Virus record (IMG/VR): IMGVR_UViG_3300012928_000011
Span: 1 to 41,787 of that record
Length of the DNA stretch: 41,787 nt
From: a virus
Direction: 5' to 3' (one strand)
The notes below the pieces were generated by a model, which was not told where the DNA came from, did no database searches, and saw only the letters and a list, made by a program, of their open reading frames with translations. Of this stretch, positions 1-8,884 are shown piece after piece. The translations under genes were made by a program, and so were the position numbers. Within the stretch, counting starts at the first letter, position 1. Each line of letters starts with the position of its first letter.

Positions 1-87
1 CCTGCACTACGCAGGAGTCACTGGTTCACTGCTAGTGTCCCACCTTTCATGAACGAGCAGGGCCCACTCCCTCCTCCAGTCCAATGA
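1..87. other. Discordant GC-richer left end, possible chimeric contig end
   Basis: This stretch has stops in all three forward frames, including TGA at 85-87 in the frame of the long gene that follows. By my count about 58% of the first 90 bases are G or C, clearly richer than the surrounding phage DNA. No start codon or ribosome binding site links it to the following gene, whose reading frame is already open at base 88. I infer an assembly junction or contig-end artefact. A genuine upstream gene end is possible but no coding pattern supports it. Confidence 0.4.
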
Positions 88-2286
88 CCAGAGAGAACTG
101 GTATCCAAGGTGCATTTGATAAAGTTGCAGAACAATTTGATCAACTGATTGCTCTTAAGAAGAAGAAGGCAGAGCAATCTACGGTAGCAAATGAGATCCA
201 ACAGATAGAAGTTAAGGAAGCTACCGAGGAGATCAAGGAGAGTAATGAGTTAAAGAAAAAGTCTACTGAAATTCAGAAAGAATTTCTAGCATTTAGTAAT
301 GAGATTGAAAGTGATGCTGAGCAACAGCAGATAGAAAAAGTCGCAGAAGATACAGATCCAACAACTGATACATTAAAAATCGACAATCGTCGTGATGATG
401 AAGAGGATGAGGAAGAAGAACAGGAAGAGAAGCGTGGCGGAGGACTTGGTGGACTCCTGGACTTCGGTCTGGATCTATTAGATGGTGGAAGTTACTTCGG
501 TCAGTCTGCTAGTGTAGGTAGACGTGGTGCTAGTAGGATTGTTCAACGAACAGCACTAAGACTTGGTGGTAAGGAGTTTGCTAAGCGTGGTGCAGTAAAA
601 GCAGCGCAGTCAGTAGTCACCAAAGCAGCTGCTGCTATCTCAGGCAAAGCAGTTGTTGGATTCTTGCGTCCTATCTTCAAGCGTATTCCTATTGTTGGTG
701 GACTGATTGACTTTGTTGTGTCTCTTGCATTGGGAGAACCAGTAGGTAGAGCAGCAGCAAAAGCAATTGGTGCTTCACTTGGTGGTGCATTAGGCACACT
801 GATTCCGATTCCATTTGTTGGAACAGTTGCTGGTGGTATTCTTGGAGATCTAGTTGGTGGTTCTATCTATGATGCTATCGTAGGTAATGGTGGCAGTGCT
901 CCTGCAGCAGAACCAGAAGTCAAACAGCAAGTTGCTGGAAATGATTTCGATCCAGACAACCCAACTGAAACACAACAAAAAGTGCTGGACATGTCAGAAC
1001 AGATGGGTAATCCTCCTCCAGAGAAACTAGCATCGGGTGGTGTCATGGCAGGTGAAGCAGGACCTGAGGCAGTGTTTAGTCTGAGTTCTACTGAAGGTAG
1101 GAAGGTAGTTGATGAAGCATCGTCGGTGCAGAACACATCGATGTCTGCACTACCATTCATCCTAGGTATCACACAGAATGTAACTGATCTAATTTCTGGT
1201 CCAGCAAAACCATACATCCAGCAAGAGATTGGAACTCTAGAAAGATTGTTTGGCATTGCAAAGTTCAATGTCAGTGAGGTTGTTGGTGATGGCATCGATG
1301 CTGTTAAATCTGCAGGACAAAAGGTAGGCATTGATATCCCTGGAACAGGCAAGGGTGGTGCTGAGGGTGCAGAAGGACAGAGTTCAATGACTAGCAACAC
1401 TCCTGGTGGATCAGTTACTCCAGTTAATGTTCCATCTGGTGATGTAAAAGAGAGAGCGAAGGCTGCATTCCAATTCTATAAGTCAAAAGGATTCTCAGAT
1501 TCTGGTGCTGCTTACATGGTTGGTAACCTGATGCAAGAATCTTCACTAAATCCTGCTGCTAATGGAGACAACGGACATGCGTGGGGTCTAGCACAGTGGA
1601 GAGATGATGCAGCATCTGGTGCAAGATGGATTAAGTATAAAGAATGGGCAGCAGCAAACAACAAAGAACCTGGAGACTTCTACGCACAGTTAGAGTATAC
1701 TATTGTTGAGGGCAACCAATACAACTCTGGTCTGACAAAGATGAAGGGTGATAATGTCCAAGAACATATGCAATTCATCAAAGCATACGAAGGTTACAGT
1801 GAAGAAGGTAACCGTTTTGGATATGGTCAAGACATTCTTAATAATGTTCAGGAATATAGAGGAGGACCAGGCACTACTCCACCACTAACTTCACCACCAT
1901 CAACACCTGCTACTACTCCAGATGCAAATGGTGATGAAGATGGAGGACATACTGCAGAAAGTCCTGGACCAACAGGTGATACACCTGCTCCACCACAAAC
2001 AGTTGCTACAGATACTGCAGCAAATGGTGGTCACACAATGGAGAATCCTGGTCCTGTCTTTCAGGCACCACCAATGCCTGCTAACCTACAGGCAATGGAA
2101 GCTAATGATCAATACGATACTATTACTATCCAACCTATCATCTACGAGGGATCAACAAATGTTGTAGGATACAAGAAGAGTAGTGACATGGGAGATGAAG
2201 CAGGAGTTGCTCATTTCTACTATGACCAGACAGGGCAGAGAACAACTCTCGATGCACTGAAGGCAGCAAGGTTACAGAATAACTGA
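88..2286 (+). CDS. Virion structural protein with tail-lysozyme domain (5' truncated)
   Basis: The frame is open from 88 to the TAA at 2286 (732 residues) with no Met or obvious start before about 664, where only a TTG occurs, so the true N-terminus is probably missing. The visible order is: a charged Lys/Glu-rich coiled-coil-like segment (first 90 residues); an acidic run; a Gly-rich stretch; hydrophobic glycine-rich segments (about 190-270); then a domain encoded at about 1440-1860 resembling the phage tail lysozyme family (Phage_lysozyme2). That domain carries the motifs GNLMQES and WGLAQW, and the Glu of QESS (1537-1539) is the likely catalytic acid. A Pro/Thr-rich tail follows. The order ASGGV then a hydrolase domain recurs in the downstream M23 protein, so the two may be distant relatives. 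Its place before the gp27/gp5-like pair suggests a tail-tip enzyme that cleaves peptidoglycan glycan strands during DNA entry. The lysozyme assignment is good; the exact virion location is inferred. Confidence 0.75.
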   Translation, partial: PERTGIQGAFDKVAEQFDQLIALKKKKAEQSTVANEIQQIEVKEATEEIKESNELKKKSTEIQKEFLAFSNEIESDAEQQQIEKVAEDTDPTTDTLKIDNRRDDEEDEEEEQEEKRGGGLGGLLDFGLDLLDGGSYFGQSASVGRRGASRIVQRTALRLGGKEFAKRGAVKAAQSVVTKAAAAISGKAVVGFLRPIFKRIPIVGGLIDFVVSLALGEPVGRAAAKAIGASLGGALGTLIPIPFVGTVAGGILGDLVGGSIYDAIVGNGGSAPAAEPEVKQQVAGNDFDPDNPTETQQKVLDMSEQMGNPPPEKLASGGVMAGEAGPEAVFSLSSTEGRKVVDEASSVQNTSMSALPFILGITQNVTDLISGPAKPYIQQEIGTLERLFGIAKFNVSEVVGDGIDAVKSAGQKVGIDIPGTGKGGAEGAEGQSSMTSNTPGGSVTPVNVPSGDVKERAKAAFQFYKSKGFSDSGAAYMVGNLMQESSLNPAANGDNGHAWGLAQWRDDAASGARWIKYKEWAAANNKEPGDFYAQLEYTIVEGNQYNSGLTKMKGDNVQEHMQFIKAYEGYSEEGNRFGYGQDILNNVQEYRGGPGTTPPLTSPPSTPATTPDANGDEDGGHTAESPGPTGDTPAPPQTVATDTAANGGHTMENPGPVFQAPPMPANLQAMEANDQYDTITIQPIIYEGSTNVVGYKKSSDMGDEAGVAHFYYDQTGQRTTLDALKAARLQNN

Positions 2287-2292
2287 TAAATA
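2285..2292 (+). promoter_or_regulatory. T4-type late promoter (GATAAATA)
   Basis: GATAAATA overlaps the stop codon of the preceding gene and lies about 80 bases before the ATG at 2375. It matches the T4 late consensus TATAAATA except at the first base. The same core occurs before several other genes in the window. Confidence 0.55.
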
Positions 2293-2318
2293 CATAGGTG
2301 AAACTAATTTCACCACAC

Positions 2319-2377
2319 GATTACATCAATTCCGAAAAAAAATCTCCGCAAAAAATTAGGAAAAAAGGTCGAGCATG
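2319..2377 (+). repeat. 59-base intergenic element, copy A
   Basis: An A-rich element running from GATTACA through ATTCCGAAAA and TCTCCGCA to TCGAGCATG, ending on the start codon of the M23-domain gene. An ungapped copy of the same length lies at 9962-10020; by eye 46 of 59 positions match. The conserved blocks are outside any gene except for the final ATG. I do not recognise the element. A leader/translation signal or a recombination site are both possible. Confidence 0.6.
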
Positions 2378-4537
2378 GCAGCAGGCACCGAGAGTTACGA
2401 AGCACCCCAATATGGAAATCTTGCTGGCGCTATTGGCGGCAAGATTGGTAGTGCTCTCACGATGGCAGCGGGAGCAAGACGTAATCGTGATGATGAGATC
2501 GATGAGTTAAAGAAAATCCCAGAGGATGAGAGGACAGACGAACAGAAACAGAGACTAAAAGATCTACAGTCTCAGGGGTTTGGTTTCATTGCAAAGAAAG
2601 CACTGGGCACTGAGTTCGGTGGAGATATGAGGAGGAGAACCAAAGGGTTCTTCCAGATGAATCCTGATGATCAGGATGATCCAGCATTAGATAAGAAGAA
2701 AAGATTTGAAGCACTGTTGCGAGCACAACCAACAGGAAATCAATCAGCACCTGGAGAACCACCAGAGGCACCAAAAGTAACTCAAGATGGTGGTGTTCTA
2801 GGAACATTTGCTACTGGTATCATTGAGAAGATCAGTCTTCTCTCTAAGAAGGTAGATGATCTCAAGAAAGTAGAGCAGAAAGATCCGACACCTAAGGTTG
2901 TAGTAAACCTCAGTAAGAATGTAGGTAGTGTCAGAAGATTCTTCTCGAAGAATAATAAAATTGAAGAAGAACAAGTAAAGATCTCGCAGCAGCAGTTAGA
3001 GCAGCAGAAAGAAGAAGCTGCTGATGCAAAGCAACAGAGAGCAGAGGACATAGCAGAAGGTAGAAATAGATCTGCTGACGGTGAAGCTATTGACAACAGA
3101 AGAAAAGGATCCACTCTCAAGGGAATGCTTGGTGGTATTCTTGATTTTGCTGGTGACATGCTTGGTTTCGGTGGTCGTCGTGGCGGTCGTCGAGGTGGTG
3201 GTGGTCGTCGAGGGGGACTAGGTGGTCTCTTCGGTCGTCGTGGTAGACGTGGTGGTAGACGTGGTGCATCACGTAACATGAGCAGGGGCAGGACACAATA
3301 CACTGCACCAGTCGGACCACAACCGATGAACTCTTCTACACCATGGGCAGCGAAGGGTGCTGGTGATCGTGGTGGTCAATTTGGACAGCAAGGATTTGCT
3401 CCAAGAATGGAGTCATCACCAATAAAGATGGCGAGTGGTGGCATTGTTGACAATCCAACCACGGGTCAGGCAGTTATCCCACAGAACAAACTGACTGAAG
3501 CAGTTAAAACTAATCAAGATAACGTAAAGAAAGCAGATCCTTTTGCTAAGGTGATGCAACTGCCTACCATGGCAGCAGGTGCTCTTCTCATGTCTACTGT
3601 TGGTAATGTTATCAACAACATGGGTGGTGTTTCTAGACTGTTCCGTCCAGTTTTGTCTAGGATGTTTGTCCCTGCTGCTACAGCATTTGGTCTGCCTGCT
3701 AATCTAATCACTGCATTCTTTGGTGGTGATGCTGCAGCAGCAAAAGGACTTGGGATAGGAGGTAAGAAAGGTAAAGGTGGAGGAAAAAATGGTGGCGGCA
3801 ATGGCGAGAACCCATCATCCAATGTCACACCTGGATCTACTATTGGTGGAGGAACAATTACTGGTGGCGGATCTGTTGATGGATTTGGTATCAGTTCTGG
3901 TTTTGGTATGCGTGACATCATGGGTAGAGGACCCAAGATGCATTGGGGTGTTGATTATAGAACTCCTCAAGGAACTAAACTATCTCTCAAGAGACCAGGA
4001 AAAGTTATTGCCACCACACCACCTGCAATAGGTAACAACGGCGAAGTATATGTTCAGCATGATGATGGATCTAAGTCTAGATACTTACACATGAGTGCTG
4101 TAGCAGTCTCTCCTGGAGAAAGAGTTGAAGCAGGAGGATTCCTTGGTAAAACTGGTGGAGAACCTGGAACTCCTGGCGCTGGTCCTACTACTGGTCCTCA
4201 CCTACACTTTGAATACTATGCACCTGGAGCATCTGGTCCTTCCGATGGTTCTGCTCTTGCATCAACTATCTTCAGTGTTGGTGGACAACTTTCACCTAGT
4301 GCTGCACCACCAGTAGTTCAACCAACCACTACTCCTACTGCAACACCACAGACACCTCAACCTGCTGCAGCAACTCCAAAACCTGGACAACCAACAACAC
4401 TGCCACCTATTGTTCTTCCTGCTCCACCAAAACAAGATACAGGTGAACCAGCTGACAACACAGGTAATGGTGGTGCTCAACTTCCAGTGAGAAATCCTAA
4501 CGCACCAATGTCACTGCTCGGAGGAGTTAAACCATAA
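2375..4537 (+). CDS. Virion structural protein with M23 endopeptidase domain
   Basis: 720 residues starting at ATG 2375, just after a GGTCGAG-like stretch. In order: a charged N-terminus; a Gln/Glu-rich coiled-coil-like stretch (about 190-232); an Arg/Gly-rich tract (about 266-304); a hydrophobic region (about 395-460); then an M23 (LytM/lysostaphin-type) peptidase domain. Its zinc site is visible as HWGVD (H523, D527) and HLH (609-611), with H572 in YLHMS as the likely additional catalytic His. A Pro/Thr-rich tail follows. M23 enzymes cut peptide cross-links in peptidoglycan. Next to a lysozyme-bearing protein and the hub genes, it most likely works at the tail tip during infection rather than in late lysis. 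The stop overlaps the next start (TAATG). Confidence 0.8.
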   Translation: MAAGTESYEAPQYGNLAGAIGGKIGSALTMAAGARRNRDDEIDELKKIPEDERTDEQKQRLKDLQSQGFGFIAKKALGTEFGGDMRRRTKGFFQMNPDDQDDPALDKKKRFEALLRAQPTGNQSAPGEPPEAPKVTQDGGVLGTFATGIIEKISLLSKKVDDLKKVEQKDPTPKVVVNLSKNVGSVRRFFSKNNKIEEEQVKISQQQLEQQKEEAADAKQQRAEDIAEGRNRSADGEAIDNRRKGSTLKGMLGGILDFAGDMLGFGGRRGGRRGGGGRRGGLGGLFGRRGRRGGRRGASRNMSRGRTQYTAPVGPQPMNSSTPWAAKGAGDRGGQFGQQGFAPRMESSPIKMASGGIVDNPTTGQAVIPQNKLTEAVKTNQDNVKKADPFAKVMQLPTMAAGALLMSTVGNVINNMGGVSRLFRPVLSRMFVPAATAFGLPANLITAFFGGDAAAAKGLGIGGKKGKGGGKNGGGNGENPSSNVTPGSTIGGGTITGGGSVDGFGISSGFGMRDIMGRGPKMHWGVDYRTPQGTKLSLKRPGKVIATTPPAIGNNGEVYVQHDDGSKSRYLHMSAVAVSPGERVEAGGFLGKTGGEPGTPGAGPTTGPHLHFEYYAPGASGPSDGSALASTIFSVGGQLSPSAAPPVVQPTTTPTATPQTPQPAAATPKPGQPTTLPPIVLPAPPKQDTGEPADNTGNGGAQLPVRNPNAPMSLLGGVKP

Positions 4538-5931
4538 TGTCAAACTCAGTCAAGAAATTTGAACCTCAAGAAGTGATCATCACTGATGTATCTGGCATTA
4601 GATATGATGTTACTAAAGCAGTTGGAATGTTCTCTTACTATGAGGACATCTATCAACCATTCGTTACAGCAAACCTGCTGATGATTGACAGTGGACAAAA
4701 CTTTATCGGCAACCTACCTATCCAAGGTGGAGAAGAAGTTACTGTCAAAGCAAACAACATTAAGAAGGAACCAGTAGAATATAAGATGCTTGTCCAGAAG
4801 ATCGTTAACAGATCTGTTCAAAGGAACATGCAATACTATACTCTAGTGCTTACATCTAAGGAAGGATTGCAGAATGATACTGCTAGAGTTACAGAAAAGT
4901 ATAAGGAAAACCCAGAAACAATTGTCTCAGATATTCTCAAGAATATATTGAAGACTGACCAAGAATTGTTTGCAGAAGAATCTCAATTCAAGATGAGTGT
5001 CTTCCCTAATGGTAGGAAGTGTCATGCACTGGTGCAGTCACTGATGTATAAGACAGTATCAAAGACCACCAAGTTTAATAAAGGTGGTGGTGCTGATGAT
5101 GGAAAGAATGAGTCCGAACTAGGTGGCAACAATAAGAAGCAGGCATCAGGCACAGCAGGTTATCTATTCTTTCAAAACAAGAGTGGATTCATCTTCCAAT
5201 CTATGGATAGACTGTGCTCCGATGGCACAGATTCTTTCGGTGGCACACCACCAGTAGAAACATATTACTCAAGACCTTCTGTTGGAATGCCACCTGATCA
5301 GGTATACTATAACATTGAGAACTATGCATTCGATGGTGACATTGACATGTCTGAGAAGTTGAACAACGGAATCTTCTCTTCACACATGTGCTTCTTTGAT
5401 ATTTCTTCTCAAAAGTATGAAGAGTATACTTATGACATGTCAAAGACATTCAATAACATGTCACATCTTGGTAGTCAGACAACACTAGCAAAGTATCAAA
5501 AAGAATTGGCAGCAAGACCTAGCAGAGTGATGAGCATCCTGCTAGACCATGAAGCATGGTATAGCGGTGAAGATGTTGCTAACCCAGAAGAGGGTGGTGA
5601 TGCACAGTTCCCAGACTATGCTAAGCACTACACTGCACAAGCAATTGGCAGACATTACTTGATGGATACTCACCGAGTTCAGATCGAGATCGCTGGCAAC
5701 TCAGACCTAATGGTTGGAGATAAGATCAAGATCATGCTACCTAACATGGTAGCAGAGAAACTAAGAGAGGAGCAACCATATGATGAGGAAGCAAGTGGCA
5801 CCTACCTAATCGCTGCACTATCTCACAACTTTGCATTCGTTACTGATAGTGGAGAACCTCAGTTCTTTACTAACTTGGAACTCATTCGTGACACCATGGG
5901 TATTAAAGAGTATGACTCTAAGGTTAAATAA
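4537..5931 (+). CDS. Baseplate hub protein, gp27-like
   Basis: 464 residues starting at the ATG in a TAATG overlap, with a GGAGGAG purine block about 10 bases upstream. The sequence resembles the T4 gp27-type hub of cyanomyoviruses: a beta-rich N-terminus (EVIITDVSGIRYDV, then YEDIYQPFVTANLLM), a central segment typical of tail-tube-like tudor folds, and a C-terminal section with VGDKIKIMLPN and a LIAALSHNF strand. gp27 forms the trimeric ring joining the tail tube to the gp5 spike, and its place directly before an OB-fold gp5-like gene fits. A Gly/Lys/Asn-rich loop (about 183-205) looks like an insertion. The family call rests on recalled similarity and gene order, not a search. Confidence 0.7.
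   Translation: MSNSVKKFEPQEVIITDVSGIRYDVTKAVGMFSYYEDIYQPFVTANLLMIDSGQNFIGNLPIQGGEEVTVKANNIKKEPVEYKMLVQKIVNRSVQRNMQYYTLVLTSKEGLQNDTARVTEKYKENPETIVSDILKNILKTDQELFAEESQFKMSVFPNGRKCHALVQSLMYKTVSKTTKFNKGGGADDGKNESELGGNNKKQASGTAGYLFFQNKSGFIFQSMDRLCSDGTDSFGGTPPVETYYSRPSVGMPPDQVYYNIENYAFDGDIDMSEKLNNGIFSSHMCFFDISSQKYEEYTYDMSKTFNNMSHLGSQTTLAKYQKELAARPSRVMSILLDHEAWYSGEDVANPEEGGDAQFPDYAKHYTAQAIGRHYLMDTHRVQIEIAGNSDLMVGDKIKIMLPNMVAEKLREEQPYDEEASGTYLIAALSHNFAFVTDSGEPQFFTNLELIRDTMGIKEYDSKVK
5923..5930 (+). promoter_or_regulatory. Possible late promoter (GTTAAATA)
   Basis: GTTAAATA lies at the stop codon of the gp27-like gene, 20 bases before the next ATG. It departs from the TATAAATA consensus at two positions, so it may be chance from the Val-Lys-stop codons. 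Confidence 0.25.
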
Positions 5932-5950
5932 GAGTAGGAGTTATTAAAAG

Positions 5951-8884
5951 ATGGATCAATCTTTATCGTCACTGTATCCCATACACCAGATTGGTTCTGA
6001 TGGATTCTCCTGGTGGATCGGTCAGGTAGAGACCAACAAAAAGGATGACCCTAAAAGGTCTGGTAGATATCGTGTGCGTATCATTGGACAGCACCTGAAG
6101 ACAGGTGAGAATGCTACTTCCACATCGGAACTACCATGGGCACACATCATGATGCCTGTGACCACACCGTTCATTGAGGGTGGCACTGGTGGTGCATCTC
6201 CTGGACTGCAGCGTGGTTGCTTTGTTGTTGGATTCTATCTAGACAATGACAAGCAGAGACCTGTCATCATGGGTTCTATTGGTGGTGTCAAAGGTGCAAC
6301 CAAAGAATCATTCCAAGACGATGATCCATCTGCTCCACTCAACTTTAAACCTGTCGTTGACCCCAAGACTAATCCAAAACAGAACCGTTCTCAAGAGACA
6401 CAGAGCGGTAAGAATAAGAGTGGTGCTAACACAGACAAAGGTGTCATTGATGCAGACAAGGCAGACCTGAAAGATGGTGCTCCACCTGTATTGCTAGCAG
6501 CATATGCACAGCACAGTGAGACTAACCCAACTGGTGGTAAGAGTTGTGTTGTTGTTGCTAACCCTAACTGTGGACAGGAGAACAATCTTCGTAGTGGTCT
6601 GACTAGAATCGTTGGCGATCTTCTCGCTGCTAACCAAGCATCAGGAGGAAACATCGGTGACTTCTATGTCAGTAAGATCAACGGTCTACTCTATGATGGT
6701 ATTGGACAAGCACGCTATCACATCAGTCGTGTAGTCAGACTAGTCAAGAGTTTCATTGCTAGAGGAAAGACAGAGATCACAAAGGCACTGCGTGGTGCTA
6801 TCGATTTCTTGAACAAAACTCTACTAACAACAGAGGTAGTGGTAGGTAACACTGGACCACTCGCAGATCCAGAGAAAGCATTCAAACCAATCACAGAGAA
6901 GAGCAACAGACTCAAGACAATCAAGAAGATCTTTGATGATATCTTTAAGTCTCTTGGTTGTAGTATCGCAGACATCACTGATGTTATTGCAAGATTCATC
7001 ACTGATCTGTTGATGGGATTCATCACTGATGTATTCAACAATGCTGCATGTTTTATCGACACACTAGTTGATGGTATCTTGAATGAGATCCTTGCTAAGT
7101 TTGATCAACTTGTCCAGACAATCCTTGCACCTATCCAAGCAATCCTAGAAGCAATTGCTGCACCATTGAACTTCATCGGTGGCATCATCAATAAGTTCAT
7201 GAAACTGTTGGGCATCACTTGCACGGGACCTGGACAGAAGTGTGAACCAATCCAACAGAAATGCACAGACTGTGGCAACGAAGAGGATGATTCACTTGAC
7301 AAACTACTGAAGCAGATCGAGTCTGGTATTGGTGATCAGTCTCTCTTTGTTTGTGATGAAGCAAAGCAAGTTCCCAAGAAGAAACCTACAGAGATTACAT
7401 TTGTTGGTGGTGTTCCCAATGATTTCGTGCCATCTCCAGACAATGAACCACCATCAGGTGATGCTGTCATTGATTATCCAATCCCACCAGTAGATCCTGA
7501 TGAACCTTTCGATGATGATCCTGTTGATGAAGAGGATCTACCTGAAGATGGAGGTATCACATTCCCTATAGAAGATGAGGACGATCTACCTACTCTACCA
7601 CTGGGCAATGAACCATTCATTGAAGTATACACAGACAGTAATCTATACAATGAAGGAGATGTTGTCACCTACAACCTGATAGGCGTCAACATTCCTAACG
7701 GAACTCAGTTTGACTATGAACTGTCTGGTCCTACCATCACACAAGATGACATTGATGGACCACTGACAGGAGAGTTTACTGTCACAAACAATACTGCTAC
7801 TGTTTCTGTTCCCCTTGCAAGAGATGAGGAAGTAGAACAGACACCAGAACTATTGATCTTCACTGCTACCACTAAGACTCCAATCATATTGGACACAGAT
7901 AATGATGGAACAACAGAAGAGTTCCCACTAACAACTTCTACTGATGTTGCAATTGACAGTGGTATTTCTGATCCAGTAGCACCAGATCCATCTCAGGTTG
8001 CTGTTTGGAATATTGCTACAGACAAGAGTTCGTATCAGGAAGGAGAAGATGTTCTAGTCACAGTAACAACAGAGTATGTTGCTGACGATACTGAGGTTGA
8101 CTACTACATTGTTGGTAGTGGAATCACAGCAGAAGACTTTGTAAGTAGAACACTATCTGGAACTCTAGTCATTAAGAATGGTGCTGCTGCATTTGTCATT
8201 GGTATTGAGGATGATAGCACTGTTGAGGGTGTAGAGAACGCAACCATTATTCTTTCAGGCAAGGGAGTCAGCGCAGGATTCTCTATCACTGAAGAAGGTG
8301 GTGAGGAAGACATAGATGATGGTGGTGGTGAGGAAGATAACTTTGTGATTAAGAAACCAGTTGCAGGTGATCCTATCACTGATGAAGGTGGTGCTATCGT
8401 AGAGATTCCTATCAAGGTTCCTGGTGGACCATATCAAACTGCACCACAGATCATCATCACTGGTGGTGGATATGGTTCTGGTGCTGTTGCTCTACTCAAC
8501 GACAAAGGATTTGTCACTGAAGTTCGTGTCACTAGACAAGGAATCAACTACGTTCCTAACACAGCTAATGACAACAATCTACAGTGTGTTATCGATTCGT
8601 TCACTCTACTATCTCCTGGTAGTGGATACACTGAGGCACCTGTTGTTCTGGTCAACGGCGAGAGAGATATTGCAGAGGCAGTCATCGATCAAAGAGGATT
8701 TGTTGTCAGTATCAGAACACTTGATAGAAGCAGGCGTTACACAGATATGCCTACCATCTCACTACTGGGTGGTGGCGGTGGTGGTGCTCGCTTCTTACCT
8801 AACATGGTTTGCCTAGATAGTAGTGAACTTGAGCGTAGAGGTTACGCCAAGATTGGAACTGGTTCTTACGTTGATTGTCCATAA
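5951..8884 (+). CDS. gp5-like baseplate hub protein with OB-fold and Calx-beta-like domains
   Basis: 977 residues from ATG 5951. Residues about 15-115 look like the gp5/VgrG-type OB fold (SGRYRVRIIG, LPWAHIMMPVT, GCFVVGFYLDN, PVIMGSIGG), which sits at the base of the membrane-piercing spike. A long amphipathic helical region follows (about 210-420). Next is a four-Cys cluster (C424, C431, C438, C441), an acidic Asp/Glu/Pro linker, and two beta-sandwich repeats resembling Calx-beta modules (about 551-660 and 685-782). The C-terminus has Gly-rich repeats of the GSGY type. Unlike T4 gp5 there is no lysozyme domain between the OB fold and the rest; lysozyme and M23 domains sit in two upstream genes. 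A weak AGGAG lies about 13 bases before the start. Confidence 0.75.
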   Translation: MDQSLSSLYPIHQIGSDGFSWWIGQVETNKKDDPKRSGRYRVRIIGQHLKTGENATSTSELPWAHIMMPVTTPFIEGGTGGASPGLQRGCFVVGFYLDNDKQRPVIMGSIGGVKGATKESFQDDDPSAPLNFKPVVDPKTNPKQNRSQETQSGKNKSGANTDKGVIDADKADLKDGAPPVLLAAYAQHSETNPTGGKSCVVVANPNCGQENNLRSGLTRIVGDLLAANQASGGNIGDFYVSKINGLLYDGIGQARYHISRVVRLVKSFIARGKTEITKALRGAIDFLNKTLLTTEVVVGNTGPLADPEKAFKPITEKSNRLKTIKKIFDDIFKSLGCSIADITDVIARFITDLLMGFITDVFNNAACFIDTLVDGILNEILAKFDQLVQTILAPIQAILEAIAAPLNFIGGIINKFMKLLGITCTGPGQKCEPIQQKCTDCGNEEDDSLDKLLKQIESGIGDQSLFVCDEAKQVPKKKPTEITFVGGVPNDFVPSPDNEPPSGDAVIDYPIPPVDPDEPFDDDPVDEEDLPEDGGITFPIEDEDDLPTLPLGNEPFIEVYTDSNLYNEGDVVTYNLIGVNIPNGTQFDYELSGPTITQDDIDGPLTGEFTVTNNTATVSVPLARDEEVEQTPELLIFTATTKTPIILDTDNDGTTEEFPLTTSTDVAIDSGISDPVAPDPSQVAVWNIATDKSSYQEGEDVLVTVTTEYVADDTEVDYYIVGSGITAEDFVSRTLSGTLVIKNGAAAFVIGIEDDSTVEGVENATIILSGKGVSAGFSITEEGGEEDIDDGGGEEDNFVIKKPVAGDPITDEGGAIVEIPIKVPGGPYQTAPQIIITGGGYGSGAVALLNDKGFVTEVRVTRQGINYVPNTANDNNLQCVIDSFTLLSPGSGYTEAPVVLVNGERDIAEAVIDQRGFVVSIRTLDRSRRYTDMPTISLLGGGGGGARFLPNMVCLDSSELERRGYAKIGTGSYVDCP

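Noticed and set aside
1-100. Programmed frameshift joining 1-87 to the first structural gene
   Set aside because: All three forward frames are closed, and no slippery sequence or protein continuity is apparent.
664-666. TTG as start of the first structural gene
   Set aside because: The same frame is open and coding-like for 190 codons upstream, with a coherent coiled-coil segment, so 664 is internal.
2782-3303. Long minus-strand frame rich in Pro/Arg opposite the M23-domain gene
   Set aside because: It is the complement of the Arg/Gly tract in a well-supported plus-strand gene.
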